Shown here piece by piece: positions 44,651 to 54,051 of a stretch of 64,000 bases of DNA (positions are counted from its first letter, which is position 1; the number at the start of each line of letters is the position of its first letter). A program made the position numbers and the translations under genes. The stretch is from the NCBI GenBank assembly GCA_036763105.1, contig JBAIYS010000008.1, positions 1 to 64,000 of the forward strand, given 5' to 3'. Below the pieces are notes generated by a model. It was not told the origin of the DNA and ran no database searches. It saw only the letters and a list, made by a program, of their open reading frames with translations. The stretch is from Peptococcaceae bacterium 1198_IL3148. GTDB lineage: Bacteria > Bacillota > Desulfotomaculia > Desulfotomaculales > Desulfohalotomaculaceae.

Positions 44651-45127
44651 CTACTCTACACTAGCCAATTCCGATTGTACTTCTAACTTTTTAGGCAACA
44701 CCATCACCCACTTTTCAGGATGACGCACCGTTTTGCCGGTTTCATTATTTTTTAACGTAAAGGTGTTGTTCTGATACAGTTTTTTAAAATTCTCTTCCGA
44801 AGTCAGCGCCTGTTGATGGGTATATTGTAACGCCTGAGTCTTTAAATACTTCCACGCTCGGAAGCGCACATAAACTGAGGTCAAACAAATTAATAGTCCA
44901 TATAACCAGGGATCAATAAAAACTATAAAAAACAAGCCCAGTATTAAACCCAGTCCCGCCAACCGGGACAGGTAATAAAGGCCAATGATTAGCCGAGATA
45001 ATGTCACTTTCCCATCGGCCACTTGGCGATTGTAATACTCTATACTCTTGCGGTTATCCAGATTGAGCTTTATTTTATTTTTTTGCATATATTCTTTAAG
45101 AACGGTAAAACGTAACGCTTCACTCAC
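44651..45127 (-). CDS. Unknown membrane protein with two membrane segments
   Basis: I start it at GTG 45127 behind AAGGAGTGCAGAGCT; the longer frame lacks a ribosome site. About 158 aa: a charged N-terminal part, two closely spaced hydrophobic segments (LIIGLYYLSRLAGLGLILGLFFIVFID and LYGLLICLTSVYV), then a soluble basic C-terminal domain (FKKLYQNNTFTLKNNETGK). I recognise no family. It is divergent from pfkA. Confidence 0.75.
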   Translation of the reverse strand: MSEALRFTVLKEYMQKNKIKLNLDNRKSIEYYNRQVADGKVTLSRLIIGLYYLSRLAGLGLILGLFFIVFIDPWLYGLLICLTSVYVRFRAWKYLKTQALQYTHQQALTSEENFKKLYQNNTFTLKNNETGKTVRHPEKWVMVLPKKLEVQSELASVE

Positions 45128-45174
45128 AGCTCTGCACTCCTTGATTAAGTTTAATAATATTATTCTACTAAAAT

Positions 45175-45202
45175 TTAACATATCCTTTTAAACTGGTATA
45201 AT
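45175..45202 (+). promoter_or_regulatory. Promoter of pfkA
   Basis: TTAACA (45175-45180), 16 bases, TATAAT (45197-45202). It is a good vegetative promoter 33 bases before the start codon and lies in the divergent intergenic region. Confidence 0.65.
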
Positions 45203-45234
45203 GTATAAAAAAACATTTTAAGGATGTGTGATGA

Positions 45235-46305
45235 TTGAAAAAAAGAGTAGCGGTTTTAACCGGTGGCGGAGATGCCCCAGGGCTTAATGCAGTGATACGG
45301 GCCATTGTAAAAACAGCCATTAGGCAATATGACTATCAAGTGATTGGCTTTTTGGATGGTTTTAAAGGGGTCATTGAAAAACAACTGATTAACTTAACAG
45401 AAAAAAACGTATCGGGTATTTTGCCCCGGGGGGGCACCATTTTAGGAACCACCAACCGAGATAATCCCTTTCACTACTGGGTAAACGATCGGTATGAAGA
45501 TAAATCGGACCAATGTATCGCAACCATTAAAGAACATGCCGATTGTTTAATCGTCATTGGTGGCGATGGGTCACTGGGCATCGGTTATGATTTATTCCAA
45601 AAGGGCCTGCCGGTGATTGGATGTCCCAAAACCATTGATAACGATTTGCGGTTAAATAATTCCCAAACCTTTGGCTTTGATACTGCCTACGCCTATGCCA
45701 CCGAAGCGTTAGATAGGTTACATTCCACCGCAGAATCCCACCACCGCATTGTCTGCCTAGAGGTGATGGGACGCAACGCCGGTTGGATCGCCCTTTATTC
45801 CGGACTGGCTGGGGGAGCCGATGTAATTTTAATTCCGGAAATACCCTTTAGGTATGAAAAAATTGTGGACAAGATCAACGAAAGGTTAGCCCATAACAAA
45901 AAGTTCAGCTTGGTGGTGGTGGCAGAGGGGGCCATGCCAGAGGGTGGAGAAGCCATTTATCAAAACAGCTCCCATGAGGGCAGCCCTTTAAGGCTGGGGG
46001 GTATTGCCGACGTGGTGGCCAACCAGTTAGAAAAAATCACCGGCCGGGAGGCCAGATCAATTGTGTTGGGACACTTGCAGCGAGGAGGCAGTCCCACAGC
46101 CCATGACCGCATCCTTGCCACCCTATACGGTGCTGCCGCCATGGATTTAGTGGCCAAAGAACAGTACGGTTATGTGGTTTCTTTAGATAACAACCAAGTG
46201 ACCCCAGTCCCCTTGGCTGAAGCAACCAAAGGTATTAAAACCGTCGCGGTGGACAGCGATTTAGTTAACACCGCCCGAAAGATCGGGATCTCCTTTGGCG
46301 ATTAG
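45235..46305 (+). CDS. pfkA: 6-phosphofructokinase
   Basis: The 356-aa enzyme starts at TTG with AAGGATGTG upstream. It has VLTGGGDAPGLNAVIRA, IVIGGDGSLGIG, CPKTIDNDLRLNN and VEVMGRNAGWIAL-like motifs. The residue after GGD is Gly, as in ATP-using enzymes, but the later PKTIDND has Lys where ATP enzymes have Gly (PGTIDND), as in PPi enzymes. The phosphoryl donor is therefore uncertain. It catalyses the committed glycolytic step, or a reversible one if PPi is used. Confidence 0.93.
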   Translation: MKKRVAVLTGGGDAPGLNAVIRAIVKTAIRQYDYQVIGFLDGFKGVIEKQLINLTEKNVSGILPRGGTILGTTNRDNPFHYWVNDRYEDKSDQCIATIKEHADCLIVIGGDGSLGIGYDLFQKGLPVIGCPKTIDNDLRLNNSQTFGFDTAYAYATEALDRLHSTAESHHRIVCLEVMGRNAGWIALYSGLAGGADVILIPEIPFRYEKIVDKINERLAHNKKFSLVVVAEGAMPEGGEAIYQNSSHEGSPLRLGGIADVVANQLEKITGREARSIVLGHLQRGGSPTAHDRILATLYGAAAMDLVAKEQYGYVVSLDNNQVTPVPLAEATKGIKTVAVDSDLVNTARKIGISFGD

Positions 46306-46365
46306 TGGTAACAAACTGTAGCGGTCGGTTTTAGCACCAACCCCCGAAACATCCAAACGAAACCC

Positions 46366-46611
46366 AGGTGTCTTTTGCCTTTGTTTTTTAGATAAAAGGT
46401 TAATTAAAAAACCCGGCGCCTGCTGCAGTAAGCGAACGACATATAGTTGAGCAGCGAACCGAAGTTAGCGAAGGAGGCTGCCGGAGACAGCCGGATGAGC
46501 TTAGTTCGGTCTGCGAAACTATCCCCAAAGTGAGCGGTGCAGCAGGCGCCGGGTTTACCGTAACCTTTATCTCAACAGGTGAATAAAAATCAAACCAGGC
46601 AAAAGACACCG
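46366..46611. repeat. Nested inverted-repeat element or structured RNA
   Basis: Three inverted-repeat pairs are nested: GGTGTCTTTTGCCT (46367-46380) with 46597-46610; AGATAAAAGGTTA (46390-46402) with TAACCTTTATCT at 46561-46572; and a 19-bp perfect pair from AAACCCGGCGCC (46409-46427) with 46538-46556. About 110 bases in the centre hold further small stems (GGCTGCCGGAGACAGCC). It has no convincing coding frame. It lies between pfkA and the truncated end of the hybrid kinase. Confidence 0.7.
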
Positions 46612-46626
46612 GCTGAGAACTCTAAT

Positions 46627-48516
46627 CTACCGTTCTAACCGTTGTTTTTCTGCCAATGTCAAACTTTGGGAAGTGTAGATAATTACCTTTGGCCTACAGC
46701 CACTTTTATTTAAGGCACCCATCACCGCAAAACCGTCCACCTGGGGCATAACAACATCTAAGATAATTATGTCTGGGTTACTGCCGATGGCCAACTCTAT
46801 ACCTTGTTGACCGGTGTCAGCCATAATAACCCGGTACCCCTCTTTTTTTAAGACGGTGGCCAAATAATCCCTCACCGAATAATCATCATCTATCACCAAC
46901 ACCGTAGTGTCTGTTGCCGACTTACCTCCGTTGGCTTTGGCCAATTCAGCCAGTAAAACATCTCTATCCGCTGGCTTTTTTAGATACCGCACATCATCCG
47001 AAACCATTGGCAATGTAAAGGTGAAGACCGCCCCCTGGCCCTCTTCACTGGTCACGCCAATGCTACCACCATGCAGTTGCACCAGGTTTTTGGCAATGGC
47101 CAACCCTAAACCGGTACCACCGTATTCCTTGGAGATGGCGCCCACCTGCCTAAATTCATCAAAAATTACTTCTTGGTCCTGCTGGGCAATACCAATGCCA
47201 GTGTCAGCAACACTGATAGCTAACATATTGTTCTGACCAGCGGCAGAAATGGTGATTTTACCACCGGAGGGAGTAAACTTCACCGCGTTGGTCAATAAAT
47301 TCAAAAACACCTGCCTCAGTTTATCTCTGTCTGCCCAAACTGTATAACGATGCTGACAAAGTTGGTTAGTCACCTGCAATTGTTTGGTCTGCACATCGGC
47401 CTGTACCATTGCCAGTGCCTTCTCTAAAGAATCCGCTGGATCCACTGCCGCAAAATGTAATTCCATCTCAGCAATTTCCAGCTTAGTTAAATCCAATAGA
47501 TCATCGATCAAATTTAACAGGTGTTGCCCACTGACGTTTATCTCCTGCAAGTATTTTTCTTGGTTGGAGTTTAAATCACCAACCACTTTGTCTAACAGTA
47601 CGTCGGAAAAACCAATCACAGCATTTAATGGCGCCCGCAGTTCATGGGATAATGCCGCCATAAATTTAGACTTCTGCCTACCTAATCGCAGTAATTCTTC
47701 ATTTTTTAGCTGCAGTTCATGGCTGGTTGCTTGTAGTTCCTCGGTTTGGGCTCGCATTTCTTCGGCATAGGCTTGCAATTCTATCGATTGAGCCTTTAAT
47801 TCTTCACTCTGAGCATTCAATACCTCGTTTTGGTGCACCAGTTGTTCATTCATTCTCTGTAGTCTGTGGGACAATTCCACCGCCCGTCGGTGGGATAAGG
47901 CGTTGTTTATTGCCACTCCCGCCAAAGAACAGAGATCGGACAGTTCTGCCAGTTGCTGGTCAGTGATTGGCTGTAAAGCCGCTAAACTAACCACCCCAAT
48001 GGCTTGGCCATTAAAAACCAGTGGCACAGCCACTATGGCAGCGGGTTTGATATTACCACCCAACCAATTGACTGCATAAGCAGTGTCCGGGAGTATGTCC
48101 TTTAGTATTTGGGGTTGTAACGTGGTTACCGCCAGCCCTTCTAAACCCTCTTCCATCTTTAATTCTTCCCGTTGTGTTAACATTTCTTCACCGGGGCAGT
48201 AAAGGGCTTGCCGCACCAACCTTTTTCCTTCAGCATCAACTAAAAATACCGCCCCCACTTGAAAACCCATGGTGCTGCAAATTTTCCCAAAGGCGTTACT
48301 CAGCAGCGCATTGAGCTCTATGGTTGAACCCAGTTGTTCCAAAATTAATTGTCTATTTTGCTGCATTTGAAATTGTTCGCTCAATCCCCGGGCCATAAAG
48401 TTTAGGGCATCGCCCAATGTCCCAATTTCATCCTTAGATTCCACCCTAATGCGTTTAGAAAAGTCACCCCGTGAAAAGTTCCGGGCATTTTCAGCCATAA
48501 CCACCAGCGGTCTCAA
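46627..48516 (-). pseudogene. Hybrid histidine kinase fragment (HAMP-GAF-HisKA-HATPase-truncated REC)
   Basis: The 629-codon frame opens at a TTG with HAMP (SRGDFSKRIRVESKDEIGTLG), then GAF (residues ~60-200), a coiled coil of SEELKAQ-type repeats, the H-box MAALSHELRAPLNAVIGFSD, ATPase motifs (LLTNAVKFTPSGG, GTGLGLAIAKN) and a REC domain (VLVIDDDYSVRDYLA, IIILDVVMPQVDG). The second membrane span and first HAMP residues are missing at the front. The REC ends about 25-30 residues early at QRLER, before the conserved Lys, 16 bases from the inverted-repeat element. It may still make a soluble kinase, but it looks like a damaged gene. Confidence 0.7.
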
Positions 48517-49313
48517 TACACCGCGATAATCTCTTTTCCGTTATAACCAATGCCCCGCCATGTGCCTTCCTCGCCGCGGCTAACCTTTGTCACCAATTCA
48601 CTGTTTAATTTAACATGCCGGGCTGAATCAATCTGATTTCTTAAGCCTGTTAAAACAGCGCGCTCTTTGTCAATTAAAATCACATCACCGGTTTCACCTA
48701 AGTTCATCCGGCTGTTTAATAGGGGATTAACAACCTCATCAATATTGATGCGGCACACCAGCACCCCGGCGTACTCTACCCAATACGGCTGCGCCCAATT
48801 AATCACCGGAATGGAAAAGGCAATGCTATGTTGATTATTTTTGAGCGAATAATAGGCATCTTGAAAGCAAATGCTCCCAGTGCTTAAAGGCAGCTTTACC
48901 AGATCGTCAACCGGTCTTGCAGTATCAATGCGACTTTGGTCGGTGGATAACATAATGTGCCCGCTGGCAGTGATCAAATAAATTTCATCATAGCTGCCAT
49001 ATTGGGTTTGCATATCCAACCAATATTGCCGCTGTTTGGCCGCCAGCGCCCCTTCATTGGCTGTTCCCAGGGCATTGATATATTGTTGCAGCAAGGGGTC
49101 CTTAGACATTAAGATCACTTCGTTTTCCCGGCAATTTAACCACCGTTGGATATCATTTTCTATAACATCCGCCACCAGATCAAATTCTTGGTACTTTTCC
49201 TGATAATCCAGTTCCAGTTCGCGACTGTAGTTTATGTAAATATTAATTGAACCCAGCAAAAGCATCGATAGACATACAATGGTAATTAACTTAAAACCAA
49301 CACCTTTATTCAT
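48513..49313 (-). pseudogene. Cache-domain sensor fragment, N-terminal part of the split kinase
   Basis: ATG 49313 (MNKGVGFKL) follows GGATGGGC. The 266-aa product has TM1 (LITIVCLSMLLLGSINIYINY) and a double-Cache sensor (WLNCRENEVILMSKDP ... YGSYDEIYLITASGHIM ... SIAFSIPVI ... GVLVCRINIDEVVNP). It ends at GKEIIAVY, exactly where such proteins continue to TM2 and HAMP. The stop overlaps the TTG that begins the kinase fragment. Together the two ORFs look like one receptor kinase with an out-of-frame internal deletion. Confidence 0.68.
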
Positions 49314-50865
49314 ATTGCCCATCCTTAATGGGCAGGTAAACCGAAAAAGTTGTGCCCTTACCGACCTCACTCTGCACCACTACCCGTCCCCGGTGTTGTT
49401 CAATAATGCTAAAGGTAATGCATAACCCCAGGCCGGTGCCGTTTGATTTTGTGGTGACAAAGGGCATCCCTAAATCTTTAATTTTCTCTGGGGGAATGCC
49501 ACAGCCGGTGTCCTTTACATCTAACCTAATTTCCCGTTGATCCGATAAAAAGTAGGTGGCAATGGTTATGGTGCCATTTTTGTCCATGGCCTCCAGAGCA
49601 TTTTGGGTTAGGTTTAACAGCACTTGTTTAAATTTGCCAATATCAATTGCCACTGGCGGTACATTTTCGGCCAAATCGATAGCAACATTAATATTTTTCA
49701 TCAGCGCTTGGGACTGAAAAATTAGCACCATCTCTTGGATCAGTAAATTAATGTCTGCCTCGACAAACTGGGGGGGTTGGGGTTTGGCCAATGACAGAAA
49801 ATCTCGGATTACTTCACTCATCCGCTCAATTTCGCTGTTAATTATGCTGATATAGTTAGCGGCACTGTCATCAAGGGCTTTGCTGGCTAAAATTTGCACA
49901 AAGCCTTTAATGGCTGTTAATGGGTTTTTAATTTCATGGGCCATGCAGGCAGCCATTTGTCCCACAATGGCCAGCTTCTCTTTCTCTTGCAATAGATGTT
50001 CCTTCTGTTTAAGTTCGGTCACATCGTTGATTACCGCCACCGCCCCCAATTGTTGGCCCCGGTGATCATAAATTAGATCGGTGTTAATGTTTAGAATTTT
50101 AATGCCCTTAACAGTGTCCACTTCCGCCTCGTAATTTCGCACCCGTCGGTTGTTTTCCAAGGTATACTTTAATAACCCCAATTGTCTAAAACAGGGAAAC
50201 GCCTGATAAAAATTGCAACCAATAACATCAATATCAGCGTTGAGGAAAAATTCTTTAGCCCAGCGATTGCAAATATTTATGTTAAGGTTTTTATCCACCG
50301 CCACCACCGCTGCCGAAAGACAACCCAGAATGGAATCGGCACTGACCTGCAATTCTTCATAGGCATGTTTTAAAGTGCTAACATGGGCCGCCTGTTCACT
50401 AAGCTGCCGTTGTTTCGTCAGCGCCCGGGACACTAAGTTAGCTAGGGTATTGTACCGCACCGGCTTAGGCAGATAATCCAGCGCTCCCAACTTAATGGCG
50501 CTGGCCGCCACATCCTCATTGCCATAGGCAGTCATAATAATTACACCGATGTTGGGGAATTGTTGCTTTATTTTTGCCATCAACTCTAATCCGTTGCCCC
50601 CGGGTATAATCACGTCTAAAATCACCAAATCCGGACATTCTTCCATCACTAATCGCCAGGCGTCATTGGTGTTGGAGGCGCAAATCACTTGATAACCAGC
50701 CAATTCCAAATAAAGTTTGATGGTCTGTAGATGTAGCAGCATATCATCCACAACCAGTACTTTAACATGTGCATTAGTACCAAAATTTCCTTGTTTAATT
50801 CTCAACACCTCGTTCCTGAAGAAAAAATGCCATTGTAATTTTAATGGTACTTCGACCATTATCAT
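49306..50865 (-). CDS. Soluble REC-PAS-histidine kinase
   Basis: This protein of about 519 aa has an N-terminal receiver (VKVLVVDDMLLHLQTIKLYL; LVILDVIIPGGNGLEL; LDYLPKPVRYNTL), a PAS domain (ILGCLSAAVVAVDKNLNINICN), the H-box MAACMAHEIKNPLTAIKGFV and ATPase motifs (NLTQNALEAMDKNG, GTGLGLCITFS). The start is uncertain: ATG 50865 (AGGATAAAA upstream) or TTG 50805, nearer the receiver. No membrane span is present. Its end overlaps the Cache gene by 8 bases, so the two formed one signalling operon. Confidence 0.88.
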   Translation of the reverse strand: MIMVEVPLKLQWHFFFRNEVLRIKQGNFGTNAHVKVLVVDDMLLHLQTIKLYLELAGYQVICASNTNDAWRLVMEECPDLVILDVIIPGGNGLELMAKIKQQFPNIGVIIMTAYGNEDVAASAIKLGALDYLPKPVRYNTLANLVSRALTKQRQLSEQAAHVSTLKHAYEELQVSADSILGCLSAAVVAVDKNLNINICNRWAKEFFLNADIDVIGCNFYQAFPCFRQLGLLKYTLENNRRVRNYEAEVDTVKGIKILNINTDLIYDHRGQQLGAVAVINDVTELKQKEHLLQEKEKLAIVGQMAACMAHEIKNPLTAIKGFVQILASKALDDSAANYISIINSEIERMSEVIRDFLSLAKPQPPQFVEADINLLIQEMVLIFQSQALMKNINVAIDLAENVPPVAIDIGKFKQVLLNLTQNALEAMDKNGTITIATYFLSDQREIRLDVKDTGCGIPPEKIKDLGMPFVTTKSNGTGLGLCITFSIIEQHRGRVVVQSEVGKGTTFSVYLPIKDGQYE

Positions 50866-50944
50866 TTTTATCCTGCATAACAAATTCAATAAATTCGCAA
50901 AATTGCCATAATGGTTAATTCTTTATTACAACAATCTTAAAAAT

Positions 50945-50979
50945 ATAAAAAAACCCGTTGTTATTTAAAACAACGGGTT
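50945..50979 (-). terminator. Terminator of the tRNA operon
   Basis: AACCCGTTGTT pairs with AACAACGGGTT around ATTTAA, followed on the minus strand by TTTTTTTATATTTTT. Confidence 0.8.
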
Positions 50980-51029
50980 GTAAGGCTGCTAAAATACAAA
51001 AAACTTCCTTATAGTTTAGGAAGTCTTAA

Positions 51030-51104
51030 TGGAGGCGGCACCCAGATTTGAACTGGGGAATGGAGGATTTGCAGTCCTCTGCCTTACCACTTGGCTATGC
51101 CGCC
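51030..51104 (-). tRNA. tRNA-Cys (GCA)
   Basis: The minus strand gives a 75-nt cloverleaf with acceptor GGCGGCA/TGCCGCC, D-arm AGCCAAGTGGTAAGGC, anticodon loop CTGCAAA, T-arm GTTCAAATC and encoded CCA. It is the last gene of a five-tRNA operon. Confidence 0.95.
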
Positions 51105-51117
51105 AATAATATCTAAT

Positions 51118-51208
51118 TGGTGCCGGAGACCGGAATCGAACCGGTACGATGATCGCTCATCGCAGGATTTTAAGTCCTGTGCGTCTGCCAGTTCCGCCAC
51201 TCCGGCAC
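51118..51208 (-). tRNA. tRNA-Leu (TAA)
   Basis: A 91-nt class II tRNA with long variable arm (GATGAGCGATCATC). Acceptor GTGCCGG/CCGGCAC, anticodon TAA in ACTTAAAAT, T-arm GTTCGATTC, encoded CCA. Confidence 0.95.
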
Positions 51209-51210
51209 AA

Positions 51211-51285
51211 TGGAGCGGAAGACGGGATTCGAACCCGCGACCCTCGCCTTGGCAAGGCGATGCTCTACCACTGAGCCACTTCCGC
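51211..51285 (-). tRNA. tRNA-Gly (GCC)
   Basis: 75 nt: acceptor GCGGAAG/CTTCCGC, anticodon GCC in CTTGCCAAG, T-arm GTTCGAATC, encoded CCA. It follows the Phe tRNA by 11 bases. Confidence 0.95.
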
Positions 51286-51296
51286 ATATTATTTTC

Positions 51297-51372
<76 letters not shown>

Positions 51373-51394
51373 ATGATAACCTTTGATAACTTGT

Positions 51395-51470
51395 TGGCGG
51401 AACTGACGGGACTTGAACCCGCGATCTCCGGCTTGACAGGCCGGCATGTTAACCACTACACCACAGTTCC
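51395..51470 (-). tRNA. tRNA-Asp (GTC)
   Basis: 76 nt: acceptor GGAACTG/CAGTTCC, anticodon GTC in CCTGTCAAG, T-arm GTTCAAGTC, encoded CCA. It is the first gene of the tRNA operon. Confidence 0.95.
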
Positions 51471-51500
51471 AAGTGGGATCAGCTCCCGCTGACATAGTCT

Positions 51501-51529
51501 AGTATACATAAACTGCGAGACGTTGTCAA
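51501..51529 (-). promoter_or_regulatory. Strong vegetative promoter of the tRNA operon
   Basis: TTGACA (51529-51524), exactly 17 bases, TATACT (51506-51501) on the minus strand, 30 bases upstream of tRNA-Asp. It is the clearest sigma-A promoter in the window. Confidence 0.85.
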
Positions 51530-51566
51530 TTGTTAATTTTAATTTATTTTTAAAGAAACATTCCAT

Positions 51567-51592
51567 GGCGGGGATGAAACCCCGCCTCTACA
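51567..51592. repeat. CCTACA-type hairpin that ends speB
   Basis: GGCGGGGATGAAACCCCGCC followed by TCTACA is a repeat unit. On the minus strand its TGTAG end provides the TAG stop codon of speB (51588-51590), the same arrangement as at mutT. Confidence 0.7.
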
Positions 51593-52448
51593 CAGCAAAC
51601 TGTAAAATCATTTCTCGCACCAGCTTAGCCGCCAATAACGCCGTTCTGTCTGAATGATCTAACAGAGGGTTTACCTCCACCAAATCCATGCCCACAACAT
51701 TTAATGGTGCTAACATATGGATGGCCTGGATAATTTCTTTAGAGGAACAGCCACCGGGTTCCGGCGTACCGGTGCCGGGGGCAAAGGCGGGGTCCACCAC
51801 ATCTATGTCCAACGTTACATAAATCGGTCGCCCTTGGAGTTGTTCCACCAGTTGACTGAGTGGCTCCAGCAGCTGATCAATAAACATATTGGTATGTGCT
51901 TTGGCATACCTGAACTCTTCCCTGGTGCCGGAACGAATACCAAATTGATAAACGTTATGGCCACCAATCAATTCTACCGCCCGGCGGATCACTGTGGCAT
52001 GGGAATGGGTTTCGCCAATGTATTCTGGCCTTAAATCTGCATGGGCATCAAAATGGAGCAGTGCTAGGCCGGGGTAATGCTTAGCCACTTGGTCAATGGC
52101 TGGCAGACTAACCAGATGTTCTCCACCCAATAAAAAGGGTAACTTTTGATCGGTCAGTATTTGCCCAATGGTTTGACCAATGATGTCTAAACTGGCGCCG
52201 ACATTGCCAAAGGGTATGGCCACATCTCCGGCATCATGGTATTGGCAATCAGCCAAATCCCGATCTTGGTAGACGCTGTACTCTTCTAGCCCATAGGATA
52301 CTAAACGAATTTGTTGAGGGCCCTGGCGGGTACCCGGGCGAAAACTAGTGGTAAAATCCATCGGGGCACCCACCAATATTAATTTTGCATCATTATAATT
52401 GGGCGTACTACCCATAAAATCATTGTACTTTTCCACCAGTGGCAGCAT
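51588..52448 (-). CDS. speB: Agmatinase
   Basis: The 286-aa ureohydrolase has the dimanganese motifs GGEHLVSLPAI, LLHFDAHADLRPEY (DAHxD) and VTLDIDVVDPAFAPGTGTPEPGG (SxDxxDPxxxP type). It splits agmatine to putrescine and urea. It lies 14 bases after speE in the same direction, so putrescine feeds directly into spermidine synthesis. No arginine decarboxylase gene is visible here. Confidence 0.93.
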   Translation of the reverse strand: MLPLVEKYNDFMGSTPNYNDAKLILVGAPMDFTTSFRPGTRQGPQQIRLVSYGLEEYSVYQDRDLADCQYHDAGDVAIPFGNVGASLDIIGQTIGQILTDQKLPFLLGGEHLVSLPAIDQVAKHYPGLALLHFDAHADLRPEYIGETHSHATVIRRAVELIGGHNVYQFGIRSGTREEFRYAKAHTNMFIDQLLEPLSQLVEQLQGRPIYVTLDIDVVDPAFAPGTGTPEPGGCSSKEIIQAIHMLAPLNVVGMDLVEVNPLLDHSDRTALLAAKLVREMILQFAV

Positions 52449-52462
52449 ATCCGGCCTCTCCT

Positions 52463-53317
52463 TTATTTGTAGATGGCTTGGACAAAGGGCGGTAGCACAA
52501 AGGCTGCCTTATGGATTTCCGGAGTATAATACTTGGTTTGGTAGCCTGGGAATTTGCTGGCCACCACTTCCAATGGGTCATGCTTTTTGGAACCCATGGT
52601 GAAGGACCACATGCCGGTGGGGTAGGTGGGAATAAAAGCCAATAAAACCCGGGTAATGGGAAAAATGCTGGCAATGTCATCATGCACCCGTCTCATTAGC
52701 TTTTTATTAACCCAAGGTGATTCGGTTTGAGCCACAAATACCCCGTCCTCTGTTAAGGCTTCATAAATATTTTGATAAAATTCTTTACCAAATAAGCCAA
52801 CGGCTGGGCCGATGGGATCTGGAGAATCAACGCAAATCACGTCATAGGTGTTTTTGTGATCTTGCACATGCTTAACACCATCTTCATAACGCACTTCCAC
52901 TTTGGGATCATCCAAGGCACAGCTAATGCTGGGCAGATACTGACGGGCATTTTCCACCACCCGGGCATCAATTTCCACCAAAGTGGCCTTTTCCACAGTG
53001 GGGTACTTAATAATTTCGCGAATGGTACCACCGTCACCGCCACCAACTACCAGCACTTGCTTGGGGCTGCCATGGGTGTTCAGTGCAGGGTGGGTAATCA
53101 TTTCGTGATATACAAATTCATCCTTCTCAGTGGTTTGAATAATGCCGTCCAAAAATAAGGTGCGACCATAGTTATAGGTATCTACCACCGCTAAGTGCTG
53201 AAATGGTGTCTGCTCGCTATGCAGTGTTTCTTTCACCTGCAATCCCAAGCGCATATGTGGGGTTTGTTGTTCGGTTGCCCATAAATCAAATACATGTTTT
53301 TCATTGTTATCAAACAA
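52463..53317 (-). CDS. speE: Spermidine synthase
   Basis: The 284-aa aminopropyltransferase starts at TTG behind AAGGAGGA. It has LDGIIQTTEKDEFVYHEMI, VLVVGGGDGGTIREIIKY and DVICVDSPDPIGPAVGLF, the motifs that bind decarboxylated AdoMet and putrescine. It heads a speE-speB operon. No speD gene is visible in this window. Confidence 0.94.
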   Translation of the reverse strand: MFDNNEKHVFDLWATEQQTPHMRLGLQVKETLHSEQTPFQHLAVVDTYNYGRTLFLDGIIQTTEKDEFVYHEMITHPALNTHGSPKQVLVVGGGDGGTIREIIKYPTVEKATLVEIDARVVENARQYLPSISCALDDPKVEVRYEDGVKHVQDHKNTYDVICVDSPDPIGPAVGLFGKEFYQNIYEALTEDGVFVAQTESPWVNKKLMRRVHDDIASIFPITRVLLAFIPTYPTGMWSFTMGSKKHDPLEVVASKFPGYQTKYYTPEIHKAAFVLPPFVQAIYK

Positions 53318-53487
53318 TTGTAAATCCTCCTTTATCTACCATTGGTACCAATTTTACCACAAACACATCATATTATATCAAATGGTGTCAAAAAATAAAC
53401 CATTTTTAAATTAGAATATCTAAACATAAAAGGTGGAAATATATCCTTTGAAGGTTATATTTAAATTACCCATGTAGGAGGTAGATT

Positions 53488-53970
53488 ATGAGCAAAACAG
53501 TTGTGGCTGCTTTCGCTAACCGCGAGCAGGCAGAAAAAGCGGTAAACCAGTTGCGGAGTGAAGGCTTTGAAAAGGAAATTTCGGTGGTGGCAAAACAAGA
53601 CAATGCCGGTCAAAATCAAGGCATGCAAATGGGCAACATGACCGGTGGAGATTCTGTCAGTGATGGTGCCACCACCGGCGGCGCCCTGGGTGCTTTAGCT
53701 GGGCTGGCTGTTGGTGCCGGTGCGTTGGCCATCCCTGGTCTCGGAGCTCTTGTGGCTGCCGGACCAATTGCCGGTATGTTATCGGGAGCTGCCACCGGTG
53801 GCTTGGCTGGTGGCTTGGTGGACTTTGGCATTCCAGAAGCTGAAAGCAAACAACTGGAAGAGGATGTCAGACAAGGTAAAGCTTTAGTGGCAGTAAAAAC
53901 CGATCGGGCCGAGGAAGCCGCCCAAGCACTGCGCAACAATGCAGGAGAAAACGTAAAGATTCACGGTTAA
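53488..53970 (+). CDS. General stress protein 17M-like, glycine-zipper protein
   Basis: The 160-aa protein has an N-terminal ferredoxin-like segment KTVVAAFANREQAEKAVNQL as in YflT/general stress protein 17M. A long Gly/Ala-rich hydrophobic stretch (residues ~65-112, GALGALAGLAVGAGALA...) follows that can enter membranes, and then a second alpha/beta segment (AESKQLEEDVRQGKALVAVK). It is probably a stress or envelope protein; the precise role is unknown. GGAGGTAGATT precedes the ATG and a strong terminator follows. Confidence 0.8.
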   Translation: MSKTVVAAFANREQAEKAVNQLRSEGFEKEISVVAKQDNAGQNQGMQMGNMTGGDSVSDGATTGGALGALAGLAVGAGALAIPGLGALVAAGPIAGMLSGAATGGLAGGLVDFGIPEAESKQLEEDVRQGKALVAVKTDRAEEAAQALRNNAGENVKIHG

Positions 53971-53976
53971 TAACTA

Positions 53977-54008
53977 AAACCCGAGGCCAACCACCTCGGG
54001 TTTTTGTT
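53977..54008 (+). terminator. Terminator after the stress protein gene
   Basis: AAACCCGAGG pairs with CCTCGGGTTT around CCAACCA and continues into TTTTTG. Confidence 0.8.
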
Positions 54009-54051
54009 TGGGTCGGGGCGCAGGTAACTAACAAAAGGGCTCAAATTCATA

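Noticed and set aside
46400-46609. Open frame inside the nested inverted repeat
   Set aside because: No ribosome site; composition follows the repeat arms, not a protein.
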